In this document: positions 18,401 through 26,214 of the stretch, in pieces
Layout of the letters: the number at the start of each line of letters is the position of its first letter
Numbering within the stretch: the stretch's first letter is position 1
Source of the DNA: Butyrivibrio sp.
GTDB lineage: Bacteria; Bacillota; Clostridia; Lachnospirales; Lachnospiraceae
Assembly: GCA_015056575.1 (NCBI GenBank)
Contig: SVGA01000014.1
Span: forward strand, 29,083-93,082
Direction of reading: 5' to 3'
Length of the DNA: 64,000 bases
Program-made: the position numbers and the translations under genes
The notes under the pieces: model-generated
What the model was told of the DNA's origin: nothing
The model's database searches: none
The model's input: the letters and a program-made list of their open reading frames with translations, nothing else

Positions 18401-21400
18401 CGATGAGGCAACAGGAGAGTACCTTGTATTCTGGGCCAGCAAGATCGCAGCAGACAACTATGCAAGACAGTATACCTTTGTTTCAAGAACAAGAGACTTC
18501 TATAACTTTACAGAGCCTGAGCTCTTCAACAACTTCGGAAGCAACATCGATACTTCCATGCTTAAGGTTGGAGATGATTACTTCAGACTTACCAAGATAG
18601 AAGACGGAATGTATGTAAGACTTGATAAGGCAAGCGGAAAGCTTCGTTCCTATGGCGATGAAGTAACAACAAAAACCGTAGGTAACCTGACCTTCAACGT
18701 GGTAGGCAATAACTACAGCTACATTGCAAACACAGCTGATGGCTGCCTTGAATCCTTCAGAGGAAACTATGAGGGCGGCACCATGTTCAAATTCAATGAC
18801 AGGGATGAATGGTGCGTAATGCTTGATGAATACGGCGGAGCTACAAGAGGCTATATTCCTTTCACAACAACCGACCTTAATGCTCCCAACAGCATCCATG
18901 TTCTTAATGAGGATGAGTATACAGCCCAGGAAGGCTGCAAGCACGGCGTAATCCTTCCTGTTACAAAAGCTGAGTATGAAAGGCTTATTGAAGCCTACGG
19001 CGTAGCAGAAGGCTCTTTTGCCCGGATGGATAAGGCAGAAGGCCCTGTAGCTGAGTACGACTTCGAGAATGCTGATGGCACAAAGGTTATCGCAAAGGGC
19101 ACAGACCTTGGACTTACACTTAAAGGCAGCGCCTGCCTTAAGGACGATGAGAATGGCAAGGTTCTTTTCCTTGACGGATCAGATGAAGCTTATGCTGAAT
19201 TTGAAAAGGGCATTTTTGACGGAACTAAAGAGATGACCCTCAGCCTTGATGTTAAGGCACTTTCCGCGGATGCCGGAAGTATGGTCCTGGGACTTGGCTC
19301 TGATGCAGACAAGTATCTCTTTGCGAGAGTAACTGACGATGAGGTGGGTGCCGGAAATACCGCAAGAGGTACAAAGGGCGTTAAGAGTGCGGGCACTGCA
19401 AGCTACGGCAACTACGGAAGGTGGGTACACCTTGACGTTGCCATTTCAGATCATGTACTTACTATCTATGCCGATGGGCTTTTCCTTGGAAGCATCAAGA
19501 ACAGAAACATCTCTGAACTGGGAAGAAATCTTGATATGTTCCTTGGCAGATCGTTTACTGGAGGAAGGAATTTTAAGGGCTATATCGACAACCTTAAGAT
19601 TTATAACAGAGCACTTACCATGGATGAGATCGGAGCAAAAGAAATTACGGCTATCACCGTTAAGATTGAGGCTGAGAGCGGAGTTATAACAGGAAAGGCA
19701 AGAGCCGTACAAAGAGGCGATGCTTCAGGCGGCTACAAGGTTGGCTATATCGATGATACAGCTTCTGTTGTGACCATGAAGATAAATGCTCCTGCTGAAG
19801 GAACCTACAGAGTAGATATTGCGGCTGACGGAGACAAGGGAGCCTTCCCCAACACTTCACACAGATACTGGGTGAACGGCGATGAAGCATCAGCAAAGGT
19901 TGTTGAATACACAAATGCCACAAACTGGGATATCTGGTCCCTTTACAGCGTATATGTTGATCTTAAGGAAGGTGAGAATACCTTCAGCGTTTCCCATTCC
20001 GGCCGTGACAACAGCTTCGCGGAGCTGGATTACATTCTTTTCCATGCCATGGAAGAACCTGAGTATGAAATCATGATCGGCGATACAGCTCTTGAGGGCT
20101 TTAGCAGAGATAAGAAGGTATATACCGTTGAAGGTGACTTGGAGAATCTTCCTGCTGTATCCGTTAAGTTTGAGGATGGCGCAAACGAAAGCTTCAAAGC
20201 ACAGGTTACTCAGGCAACCGCAGAAAGGCCGGAAAGCTACGTTACTGTTTATAATACTGACGATCCTTCATATGTCCAGAAGTATACGGTCAGATTTAAT
20301 TCAACAGACACCTTTGAGAGCATGATCGTGAACTACGGCGCAGATCCTTTCGTTACATACCATGATGGATATTACTACTATGTGCGCATGGGACGAAATG
20401 ACACAGGAATCTGGGTTACAAAGTCCGCTGAGCTTTCAAGAATCGGAAAAGTAGAACCTGTATGTGTATACATGCCTTCAGGTAATGAGCCTACAAGAGA
20501 GCTTTGGGCTCCTGAGCTTCACTTTATTGACGGCAAGTGGTACATCTACTATACAGCAGGCGCAGGTGCAGACCATCGCATGATGGTTCTTGAGAGTGTA
20601 TCTGACGATGCACAGGGTCAGTATGTATTTAAGGGCAAGATGAGTCCCGAAACCGACAGATGGGCTATCGACCAGACAGTTCTCGAACTTGACGGACAGC
20701 TCTATGCCATCTGGTCAGGCTGGGATGGATTTGTTGACGGAGAGCAGAGACTCTACATCGCAAAGATGGATTCTCCCACAAGCATAACCGGAGACAGAGT
20801 TGAGCTTTCAAGACCTGAATTTGCCTGGGAAGTAAATGAGCATCCTACCATCAATGAGGGACCTGAAATTGCTGTTGCTCCCGACGGAACAGTGAATCTT
20901 GTATATTCAGCCAGCGGTTCCTGGTCTGATACATACTGCCTTGGATGCCTGACTCTTAAGAAGGGCGCAGATCCCATGGAGAAGTCTTCCTGGATCAAGG
21001 CTACAAAGCCTGTATTTGAGAAGAACGACAGCACAACCTTCTCAACCGGTCATGCCTGCTTTGTAAAGAGCCCTGACATGAAAGAAGATTATCTTGTTTA
21101 CCACGCAACTGTATATGCAGGCGGCGGCTGGAACGGAAGAGGTGTAAGAACCCAGAGGGTTTACTGGAATGAAGACGGCACGCCTTTCCTTGGTACAGCT
21201 GCTGAGTACACAGACAGGATCAAGACTCCTTCGGGAACAAAGAAGGCAACCTATGTAAGACTTGAGGCAGAGGATGCAGTCCTTACAGGTCTTAGTGCTT
21301 CTTCGACCTATAACTCATCTGCCGATGGCTGTGTATATGGCTTTAATGACGAGACAAAGACTGCTGAATTTACCTTTGATGTAGCACAGGCAGGCGAGTA

Positions 21401-21896
21401 CATGCTTTATCTTGGAGCATCAGCTGATATAAACGGCGCTGCTCTTAAGGCTGTTGTAAATGGACAGGAATATGAGAAGAATATTTACAACTTCAATGCA
21501 AATTCAGGAAACAGACTTTGCGTAGACAACTGGTTTGGATACGGGATCAAGGTGGCTTTGAACGAAGGCAGCAATACCGTTATTGTTACAGGAGTAAGCG
21601 GAAAAGAGACAGCTGCACTGGATTACATTGAGTACTGCGATTATGAGAGTGCGATCGCTCCAAATCCCGAGCCGCCGGTAATCGAAGAGCCTGAAGAACC
21701 TGAGAATCCTGAGGACCCTGAAGAACCCGATACTCCTGATGAGCCGGATACACCGGATGAGCCCGACAAACCGGAATCTCCGCAGGTTCCTGTAGAGAAA
21801 GTAGTACAGGCTATCACAGCAGTTGTTAAGACAGTGGTCAAGACTGTTGCCAGGGTAGTGACAAGTATTATAAAAAAGATACTTAAATGGTTTTAA
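15495..21896 (+). CDS. Secreted triple-GH43 glycoside hydrolase
   Basis: TTG start chosen because AGGGGGAAGG precedes it and a standard signal peptide follows at once (cleavage after QVAYA, residue ~29). About 2133 residues. Order: acidic linker (30-150); concanavalin-like domain (153-336); GH43 domain 1 (349-640; ADPDV, NIDAH, NEGPF); two Ig-like domains (640-838); GH43 domain 2 (839-1172; TRDPY, NIDTS); LamG (1182-1385); CBM6/35-like domain with a beta domain (1389-1600); GH43 domain 3 (1606-1913; GADPF, AIDQT, NEGPE); second CBM6/35-like domain (1916-2049); Pro/Glu-rich repeats (2055-2100); cationic amphipathic tail (2101-2133). GH43 enzymes are mostly arabinofuranosidases and xylosidases; each domain keeps candidate Asp-Asp-Glu residues, least clear in domain 2. 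Probably debranches arabinoxylan or arabinan outside the cell. Confidence 0.9.
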   Translation: MRKNSRFYALALAAALGLQTIGSQVAYAAENPPLDDAANEQDEKENEEPKTDRAGSGAAEADEAEDDEGSKSGGVKSDGSESETGDTKDEKEAQSDAGEEAGEESEEAEDETEDESEDEEEELSDDSEEEIVITAKSAPLEDPRQTAVPGRGDLLWAVDMNDLSQFDLYTGPAQGTWSASDDVVRIDGGHGNKAISKRQDFDDFVLEADVTVERQADLPDKSSAQGGILFRASRGADRQNDGYFGYYLGINAKGQEMILGRCSGNNWYEIATKKMKVEYGKSYHLTVVASGSHITCYADYNGENYAKLYINDTTHASGGIGMRNWLSHSSFRNLAVSEYDEEALYDSYTNPLLNHCADPDVLYHNGTYFLYPTNAGDDTHGIKVYTSTDLVHWTDQGYALSKGDCWGTTGFWAPDLIEKDGTFYMYYVANEQICVATSDSPLGPFTQEVKEPMDGSEKNIDAHIFYDEASGKYYIYYVRFTGGNVIWGAELSDDMKTIKKDTLKQIVAADQGWDQDMGNINEGPFMLTYEGKYYLTYSGAHFQSIHYGSAFAVSDSPLGDFKKYDYNPIMKSNSTVHGTGHHGITVSPDGTEMFIVYHSHHDLNSTEPRQLCIDRIHFTKDAEGETILEVMGPTITPQRLPSGAVDVANFIEAVNPDDIKVSDDADAEDVNAALPAEVTVATSKGDYTASVTWNNVKDTDLKGKSIEVEGTVTLPEEVENLGDADLSVTCTVILGDAKIKEDLKKILDELVIPGSDAIRGNITLPSVSGEALLTWESDNEEVITSKDKAQDGYYDIPAGVVTRGSKNEKVTLTVTGTIDGVSLSREFEVTVLAKENVDETYVGYLYAHFKEIPGEKGEQDIFYGISDDGLNWTALNGNEAVLKSDVSDKATRDPYIIRSAEGDRFFLLATDQDIYKYGSNIPWDRLSTQGSTALTIWESTDLVNWTNERNVDVAGSIGGGCAWAPEAIYDEATGEYLVFWASKIAADNYARQYTFVSRTRDFYNFTEPELFNNFGSNIDTSMLKVGDDYFRLTKIEDGMYVRLDKASGKLRSYGDEVTTKTVGNLTFNVVGNNYSYIANTADGCLESFRGNYEGGTMFKFNDRDEWCVMLDEYGGATRGYIPFTTTDLNAPNSIHVLNEDEYTAQEGCKHGVILPVTKAEYERLIEAYGVAEGSFARMDKAEGPVAEYDFENADGTKVIAKGTDLGLTLKGSACLKDDENGKVLFLDGSDEAYAEFEKGIFDGTKEMTLSLDVKALSADAGSMVLGLGSDADKYLFARVTDDEVGAGNTARGTKGVKSAGTASYGNYGRWVHLDVAISDHVLTIYADGLFLGSIKNRNISELGRNLDMFLGRSFTGGRNFKGYIDNLKIYNRALTMDEIGAKEITAITVKIEAESGVITGKARAVQRGDASGGYKVGYIDDTASVVTMKINAPAEGTYRVDIAADGDKGAFPNTSHRYWVNGDEASAKVVEYTNATNWDIWSLYSVYVDLKEGENTFSVSHSGRDNSFAELDYILFHAMEEPEYEIMIGDTALEGFSRDKKVYTVEGDLENLPAVSVKFEDGANESFKAQVTQATAERPESYVTVYNTDDPSYVQKYTVRFNSTDTFESMIVNYGADPFVTYHDGYYYYVRMGRNDTGIWVTKSAELSRIGKVEPVCVYMPSGNEPTRELWAPELHFIDGKWYIYYTAGAGADHRMMVLESVSDDAQGQYVFKGKMSPETDRWAIDQTVLELDGQLYAIWSGWDGFVDGEQRLYIAKMDSPTSITGDRVELSRPEFAWEVNEHPTINEGPEIAVAPDGTVNLVYSASGSWSDTYCLGCLTLKKGADPMEKSSWIKATKPVFEKNDSTTFSTGHACFVKSPDMKEDYLVYHATVYAGGGWNGRGVRTQRVYWNEDGTPFLGTAAEYTDRIKTPSGTKKATYVRLEAEDAVLTGLSASSTYNSSADGCVYGFNDETKTAEFTFDVAQAGEYMLYLGASADINGAALKAVVNGQEYEKNIYNFNANSGNRLCVDNWFGYGIKVALNEGSNTVIVTGVSGKETAALDYIEYCDYESAIAPNPEPPVIEEPEEPENPEDPEEPDTPDEPDTPDEPDKPESPQVPVEKVVQAITAVVKTVVKTVARVVTSIIKKILKWF

Positions 21897-21901
21897 GATA
21901 C

Positions 21902-21930
21902 TTGTTTGTCATGATCTGAAAAGGTATGAT
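21902..21930 (+). promoter_or_regulatory. Candidate promoter of the AraC-type response regulator
   Basis: TTGTTT (21902-21907), 17-nt spacer, TATGAT (21925-21930), beginning just after the GH43 gene stop. No terminator is visible in between, so read-through from the GH43 gene is also possible. Confidence 0.55.
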
Positions 21931-21963
21931 ATATGGGCATGAAAACGTTTCCGGGGGTGTTTT

Positions 21964-23181
21964 ATGAAATACAGAACTCTTGTAGCAGATGATGAACCCA
22001 TGATAAGAAGAGGCATCATCAGTTTCCTTAAGGCATACGATGACTTTGAAGTTGTAGCAGAAGCGGAAGACGGTGAAGTGGCGCTGGAGAAGGCCAAATC
22101 CACTGTTATAGATGTCTTTTTCGTGGACATCAACATGCCTTTTCTTAACGGCCTGGATTTCATAAAGGAGCTGAAAAAGCTGTACCCTCAGGCACTTGTT
22201 GTAATCGTTACGGGATACGATCTCTTTGAATATGCAAGAAAGGCTGTGGGCCTTGGCGTATTTGACTATGTACTTAAGCCTCTTATGGAGGATCCTTTCG
22301 ATGAGCTTATCGGAAGGATCCGTGAGGCTCTAAGCAAGCGCAGCGGCGAAGAGATGGAGAAGAAATACCTGGAGTGGGCCAGGGACAAGATGAACGAGAG
22401 CAGGGAACTGCTTATTGCGGAGCTTTCCAAGAAGGTGATTGACGGAAGATTATCGGAGGATGAGATCACCCAGGAATGCAGATATCTGAATCTAAGGCTT
22501 CCGGAGGAATATTCCCTTATCCTTGTACGCATAGACACAAAGCCCACGGAGGATATAGACAGCAACTGGAATGAGGATCTTCTGTACTTCGTCTCCGAGA
22601 ACATAGCTCTTGAGATGTTTGCATCTCTTGCTCTGGAGAGCAGGTGCAGGGACGAGTCAGGGAACCTGGTTCTTGTTACAGATCAGATTCCGTCAGAGGA
22701 ACTGGAAGAGAAATGCAATGAGTATATAAACTACATTTCAGGAATACTCCCGGTTAAGTGCGTGATAGAGACTGCTTCGGGAAAAGGCGCAGGATCCGTC
22801 GCAGCCGCTTATCAGGAGGCTCTCTCCAAGGCTTCTGAGAATACCGGATATTCCTCGATCCTTGAGTCTGTTATGCAGCTTATCCAGGAAAACTATTCAA
22901 GAGAGGAATTCTCCCTTCAGGAGGCCGCTGACAATGTAGGACTTTCGGTGGCATACTTAAGCCGCATCTTCCGTAAGGAGGCCGGCTGTACCTTTGTTGA
23001 TTATCTCACCAATCTTCGAATGAGGAAGGCCAGTATCCTTCTTCACGATGAGGAGATGAAGATCTACGAGGTGGCAGAGAAGGTGGGTTACACCTCCCAG
23101 CAGTATTTCAGCCTTGTATTCAAGAAGAAACTTGGGATCAGCCCCGCCGAGTACAGGCAATCTATTAAGGATAGTAAATAA
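21964..23181 (+). CDS. YesN-like response regulator (REC + AraC HTH)
   Basis: 405 residues. The receiver domain (1-120) has the acidic pair DDE (9-11), phospho-acceptor Asp55 in VFFVDINMP and Lys in VLKP. A middle region (about 130-290) of unknown fold follows, then a C-terminal AraC/XylS double HTH (about 300-400; VGLSVAYLSRIFRKE, VGYTSQQYFSLVFKK). RBS GGGGGTG before the ATG. It is the natural partner of the YesM-like kinase encoded at 28291 and probably controls the neighbouring sugar transport operon and perhaps the GH43 gene. The pairing is inference from family and position. Confidence 0.93.
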   Translation: MKYRTLVADDEPMIRRGIISFLKAYDDFEVVAEAEDGEVALEKAKSTVIDVFFVDINMPFLNGLDFIKELKKLYPQALVVIVTGYDLFEYARKAVGLGVFDYVLKPLMEDPFDELIGRIREALSKRSGEEMEKKYLEWARDKMNESRELLIAELSKKVIDGRLSEDEITQECRYLNLRLPEEYSLILVRIDTKPTEDIDSNWNEDLLYFVSENIALEMFASLALESRCRDESGNLVLVTDQIPSEELEEKCNEYINYISGILPVKCVIETASGKGAGSVAAAYQEALSKASENTGYSSILESVMQLIQENYSREEFSLQEAADNVGLSVAYLSRIFRKEAGCTFVDYLTNLRMRKASILLHDEEMKIYEVAEKVGYTSQQYFSLVFKKKLGISPAEYRQSIKDSK

Positions 23182-23185
23182 ATCA

Positions 23186-23226
23186 AGCTAGCCAGGCCTG
23201 TTTTAAGGGGACTGGCTAGTTTTATT
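23186..23226 (+). terminator. Terminator after response regulator
   Basis: Perfect 8-bp arms CTAGCCAG (23188-23195) and CTGGCTAG (23212-23219), followed by TTTTATTTT. Confidence 0.8.
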
Positions 23227-23230
23227 TTAT

Positions 23231-23356
23231 GTGTCTTTTTTTATAAGCTGGCTCTTTTCCCAGAACCGTGATGAAGATGTCAAAAAAGCCTCAAATGACC
23301 TGGAGTATCTAGAGAAACTCTTCGCTGAATATAAAGAGGCAAATAAGAAAAAGTAA
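23231..23356 (+). pseudogene. Possible gene remnant or 41-codon ORF
   Basis: GTG-initiated frame ending MSFFISWLFSQNRDED-type start and a Lys-rich end (EYKEANKKK, stop at 23354-23356). The last 30 codons read like the helical C-terminus of a real protein. There is no RBS and the start follows the T-run of the upstream terminator directly. It has its own downstream terminator. The reading as a decayed gene tail left by deletion is speculative; it could be chance. Confidence 0.25.
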
Positions 23357-23381
23357 ATAATTTTGAATAAGATATAGCAGT

Positions 23382-23417
23382 AAGAGCCTAGCATTTATAT
23401 ATGTTGGGCTCTTTTTG
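23382..23417 (+). terminator. Terminator-like hairpin
   Basis: AGAGCCTAGCAT (23383-23394) pairs imperfectly with ATGTTGGGCTCT (23401-23412), followed by a T run. It is separate from the terminator that already ends the regulator gene. Confidence 0.65.
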
Positions 23418-23457
23418 TGTGCTAAAGCCTTCTTAAGCACCCGTAAGAACAAAAAAG

Positions 23458-23560
23458 TATAAAATCAGGACAAATCAGTCTAAATACATTTATATCCTCC
23501 TTAGCTAGAATCAGTATTGTAAACAAACGTAAGGCCTGGGGGACAGGCCACCAAGGAGGA
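23458..23560 (+). promoter_or_regulatory. Control region of the sugar ABC operon
   Basis: Direct repeats AAATCAG at 23462-23468 and 23472-23478 are exactly 10 bp apart, with a further AATCAG at 23509-23514. A palindrome TAAATACATTTA lies at 23481-23492. A candidate -10 TATTGT is at about 23515 with a poor -35, as expected for an activated promoter; TATAAA at 23458-23463 is an alternative. A hairpin GGCCTG/CAGGCC (23533-23549) sits just before the RBS AAGGAGG. One-turn spaced direct repeats suit an AraC-type activator such as the regulator at 21964. Inference. Confidence 0.4.
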
Positions 23561-23564
23561 TAAT

Positions 23565-24611
23565 ATGAAGAAAAGATTTGTAAGCAAAGTTCTGTGTGCA
23601 GCTATGGTTGCTGCATCAATCGCCGGCTGCGGAAGCGCTGCTCCCGCACCTGCAGCAACTGAGGCACCTGTAACAACAGTTGAAGAAGCTGAGACTCCCA
23701 AGGCTGATGCACCTGCTACTGAGGATGCAGGAAGCGAGAAGCTTGTTGTTGGTTTCGCTCAGATCGGACAGGAGTCCGGATGGAGAGATGCCGAGACAAT
23801 GTCCATCCAGAACTACGCTGCAGAGCATGCTGATACTGTAGAGCTGAAGTTCGCAGATGCTCAGCAGAAGCAGGAGAATCAGATCAAGGCTATCAAGAGC
23901 TTCATCGAGCAGGACGTTGATGTAATCGGACTTGCACCTGTAGTTGAGACCGGTTGGGATCAGGTTTTTGCTGAGGCACAGGATGCAGGAATCCCCATCA
24001 TTCTTCTTGACAGAACAGCTGATGTTGATGAGAGCCTCTATGCTACATTCATCGGTTCCGACTTCATCGAAGAGGGAAAAGAAGCTGCTAAGCAGATGGC
24101 TGAGCTCATCGGTGGAAAGGGCAAGATTGTAGAGCTTGAGGGAACAGTCGGTGCTTCTGCCGCAACAGACAGAAAGACAGGTTTTGATGAGGAGATTGCT
24201 GCAAACTATCCCGACATCGAGATCGTAGCATCTCAGACCGGTGACTTCACAAGAGCACAGGGTAAGGAAGTTATGGAGTCATTCCTTAAGTCCAACCCCG
24301 ACATCGTTGGTGTATATGCTCACAATGATGACATGGCTCTTGGCGCAATCGAAGCAATCAAAGAAGCAGGTCTTAAGCCCGGCGAAGACATCGTTACAGT
24401 TTCCGTAGACGGTGTTAAGGGTATCTTCGAGGCTATGGTAGCCGGCGAGGCTAACTGCACAGTAGAGTGCAACCCTCTTCTTGGACCGCTCTTCTTCGAG
24501 ACAGCTGCAAAGCTTAAGAACGGCGAGTCAGTTGAAAAGTGGGTTAAGTCAGTTGACGGTGTATTCACATCAGATATCGCTGCTGATGTAATCGATTCCC
24601 GCGCATATTGA
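23565..24611 (+). CDS. Sugar ABC transporter substrate-binding lipoprotein (YtfQ-like)
   Basis: 348 residues. Lipobox SIAGC (Cys22), a short Ala/Pro/Glu linker, then a periplasmic-binding-protein type 1 fold (about 60-340; VGFAQIGQESGWR, APVVETGWD, HNDDMALGAIEA). It resembles the galactofuranose-binding YtfQ group; a pentose or furanose ligand is likely but not proven. A strong RBS AAGGAGGA lies 5 bases before the ATG. First gene of the operon, separated from the ATPase gene by a hairpin that would give more binding protein than membrane components. The second half of the protein at 30069 is a close paralogue. Confidence 0.93.
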   Translation: MKKRFVSKVLCAAMVAASIAGCGSAAPAPAATEAPVTTVEEAETPKADAPATEDAGSEKLVVGFAQIGQESGWRDAETMSIQNYAAEHADTVELKFADAQQKQENQIKAIKSFIEQDVDVIGLAPVVETGWDQVFAEAQDAGIPIILLDRTADVDESLYATFIGSDFIEEGKEAAKQMAELIGGKGKIVELEGTVGASAATDRKTGFDEEIAANYPDIEIVASQTGDFTRAQGKEVMESFLKSNPDIVGVYAHNDDMALGAIEAIKEAGLKPGEDIVTVSVDGVKGIFEAMVAGEANCTVECNPLLGPLFFETAAKLKNGESVEKWVKSVDGVFTSDIAADVIDSRAY

Positions 24612-24635
24612 TCAGTCAATAGTCTATAAAAAAAT

Positions 24636-24669
24636 AATCCGCTCCGTTTTCACTTCGGAGCGGATTTTC
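24636..24669 (+). terminator. Intercistronic hairpin, partial terminator
   Basis: Perfect 11-bp arms AATCCGCTCCG (24636-24646) and CGGAGCGGATT (24656-24666), followed by a short T run, between the binding-protein and ATPase genes. Likely attenuates transcription or protects the upstream mRNA end. Confidence 0.7.
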
Positions 24670-24684
24670 TAAAGGAGGAGAAGG

Positions 24685-26214
24685 GTGAGCAGCAATACCA
24701 AACTCTTAAAAATGGAGGGAATTTCCAAGACCTTCGGAAAAGCAGTCATAGCGCTGCACGATGTACACTTTGAGCTTGAAGCAGGAGAAATTCATGCACT
24801 TCTTGGGGAAAACGGCGCCGGAAAATCAACACTTATCAAGGTGCTTACAGGCGTAGAAGAAAGAGATGAGGGAAAGATCGAACTTGATGGAAAAACAATA
24901 CATCCAAGATCCACCAATGAAGCACAGCAGCTTGGCATTTCCACTGTGTATCAGGAAGTAAATCTTTGCCCGAACCTGTCTGTTGCTGAAAACATATATA
25001 TCGGCAGAGCTCCCAGAACAAAAATGGGGTCCATCGACTGGGCGACCATGAGCAAAGAAGCCACAAAGCTTTTGGAGAAATTCGATCTTAAACTTGATGT
25101 AAACAAGAGACTGGACAACTACTCGGTAGCTGTTCAGCAGATGGTAGCAATAGCAAGAGCCAGTGATATACAGGCCAAAGTTCTTATCCTGGATGAGCCC
25201 ACAAGCTCTTTATCCAAGGTTGAAGTAGATAAGCTCTTTGCCATAATGAAACAGCTTCGATCAGAGGGAATGGGAATCATCTTTGTAACTCACTTCCTGG
25301 ATCAGGTTTATGAAGTAACTGACCGTATAACGGTTCTTCGTAACGGAGGCTATGTAGGTACCTACAACACCGCCGACCTTCCGAGAATGGAACTGGTATC
25401 AAAGATGATAGGCAAGGATTATCAGGCCCTTAATGAATCTTTGAAGGAAGGTCAGGCTGAAAAAGAAGGAACAAAAACAGGTGATGAACTGATCTCCATG
25501 AAGAACGTTTCCCATCAGGGAAGCATTTCGGGGATGGATCTGACCATATCAAGAGGTGAAGTTCTCGGTCTTTCCGGGCTTCTTGGATCGGGAAGATCGG
25601 AAACGGCAAGAGTCCTGTTTGGAATAGATCAGGTAAGTGAAGGCGAGCTTAGTATAAACGGAGAGAAAGTTAATCTGAAACACCCTCTGGATGCCATAAG
25701 AAAAGACCTGGCTTTCTGCCCTGAGAACAGAAAGACTGAAGGTATCATAGGAGACCTCTCCATCAGAGATAACATGGCTCTGGCTCTTCAGGCCAAGAAG
25801 GGGCTGTTTAAAAAGATCTCGAAAAAAGAGGCACAGAAGATTGCCGACGAATACATAAAGAAGCTGGAGATAAAAACGCCCAATGCGGATCAGCTTATAA
25901 AGAATCTGTCAGGAGGAAATCAGCAGAAGGTGATCCTGGCAAGATGGCTTGCAACAAACCCGCAGCTTCTTATGCTGGATGAGCCCACAAGGGGAATTGA
26001 TATCGGTACAAAAGCCGAGATCCAGAAGATAGTCATTGATCTGGCAGCTCAGGGAATGGCCGTTCTCTTTATATCATCGGAGCTTGATGAAGAGCTTCGT
26101 TGCTGTAAAAGGATAGTTGTCCTTAAGGATATGGAGAAGGCCGGTGAAGTTGTTGGGGACAACATCACTGAAGGGGCAGTAATGCAGATCATGGCAGGAG
26201 GAGAAGGTAAATGA
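24685..26214 (+). CDS. Sugar ABC transporter ATP-binding protein (two NBDs)
   Basis: GTG start with RBS AAAGGAGG. 509 residues with two ABC domains in one chain, as in RbsA/XylG/YtfR. First domain: Walker A GENGAGKST (near 39-47), Walker B VLILDEPTSS. Second domain: degenerate Walker A SGLLGSGRSE (about 300-309), signature LSGGNQQK and LLMLDEPTRGID. It powers uptake through the two downstream permeases. Overlaps the first permease gene by 4 bases (ATGA). Confidence 0.95.
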   Translation: MSSNTKLLKMEGISKTFGKAVIALHDVHFELEAGEIHALLGENGAGKSTLIKVLTGVEERDEGKIELDGKTIHPRSTNEAQQLGISTVYQEVNLCPNLSVAENIYIGRAPRTKMGSIDWATMSKEATKLLEKFDLKLDVNKRLDNYSVAVQQMVAIARASDIQAKVLILDEPTSSLSKVEVDKLFAIMKQLRSEGMGIIFVTHFLDQVYEVTDRITVLRNGGYVGTYNTADLPRMELVSKMIGKDYQALNESLKEGQAEKEGTKTGDELISMKNVSHQGSISGMDLTISRGEVLGLSGLLGSGRSETARVLFGIDQVSEGELSINGEKVNLKHPLDAIRKDLAFCPENRKTEGIIGDLSIRDNMALALQAKKGLFKKISKKEAQKIADEYIKKLEIKTPNADQLIKNLSGGNQQKVILARWLATNPQLLMLDEPTRGIDIGTKAEIQKIVIDLAAQGMAVLFISSELDEELRCCKRIVVLKDMEKAGEVVGDNITEGAVMQIMAGGEGK

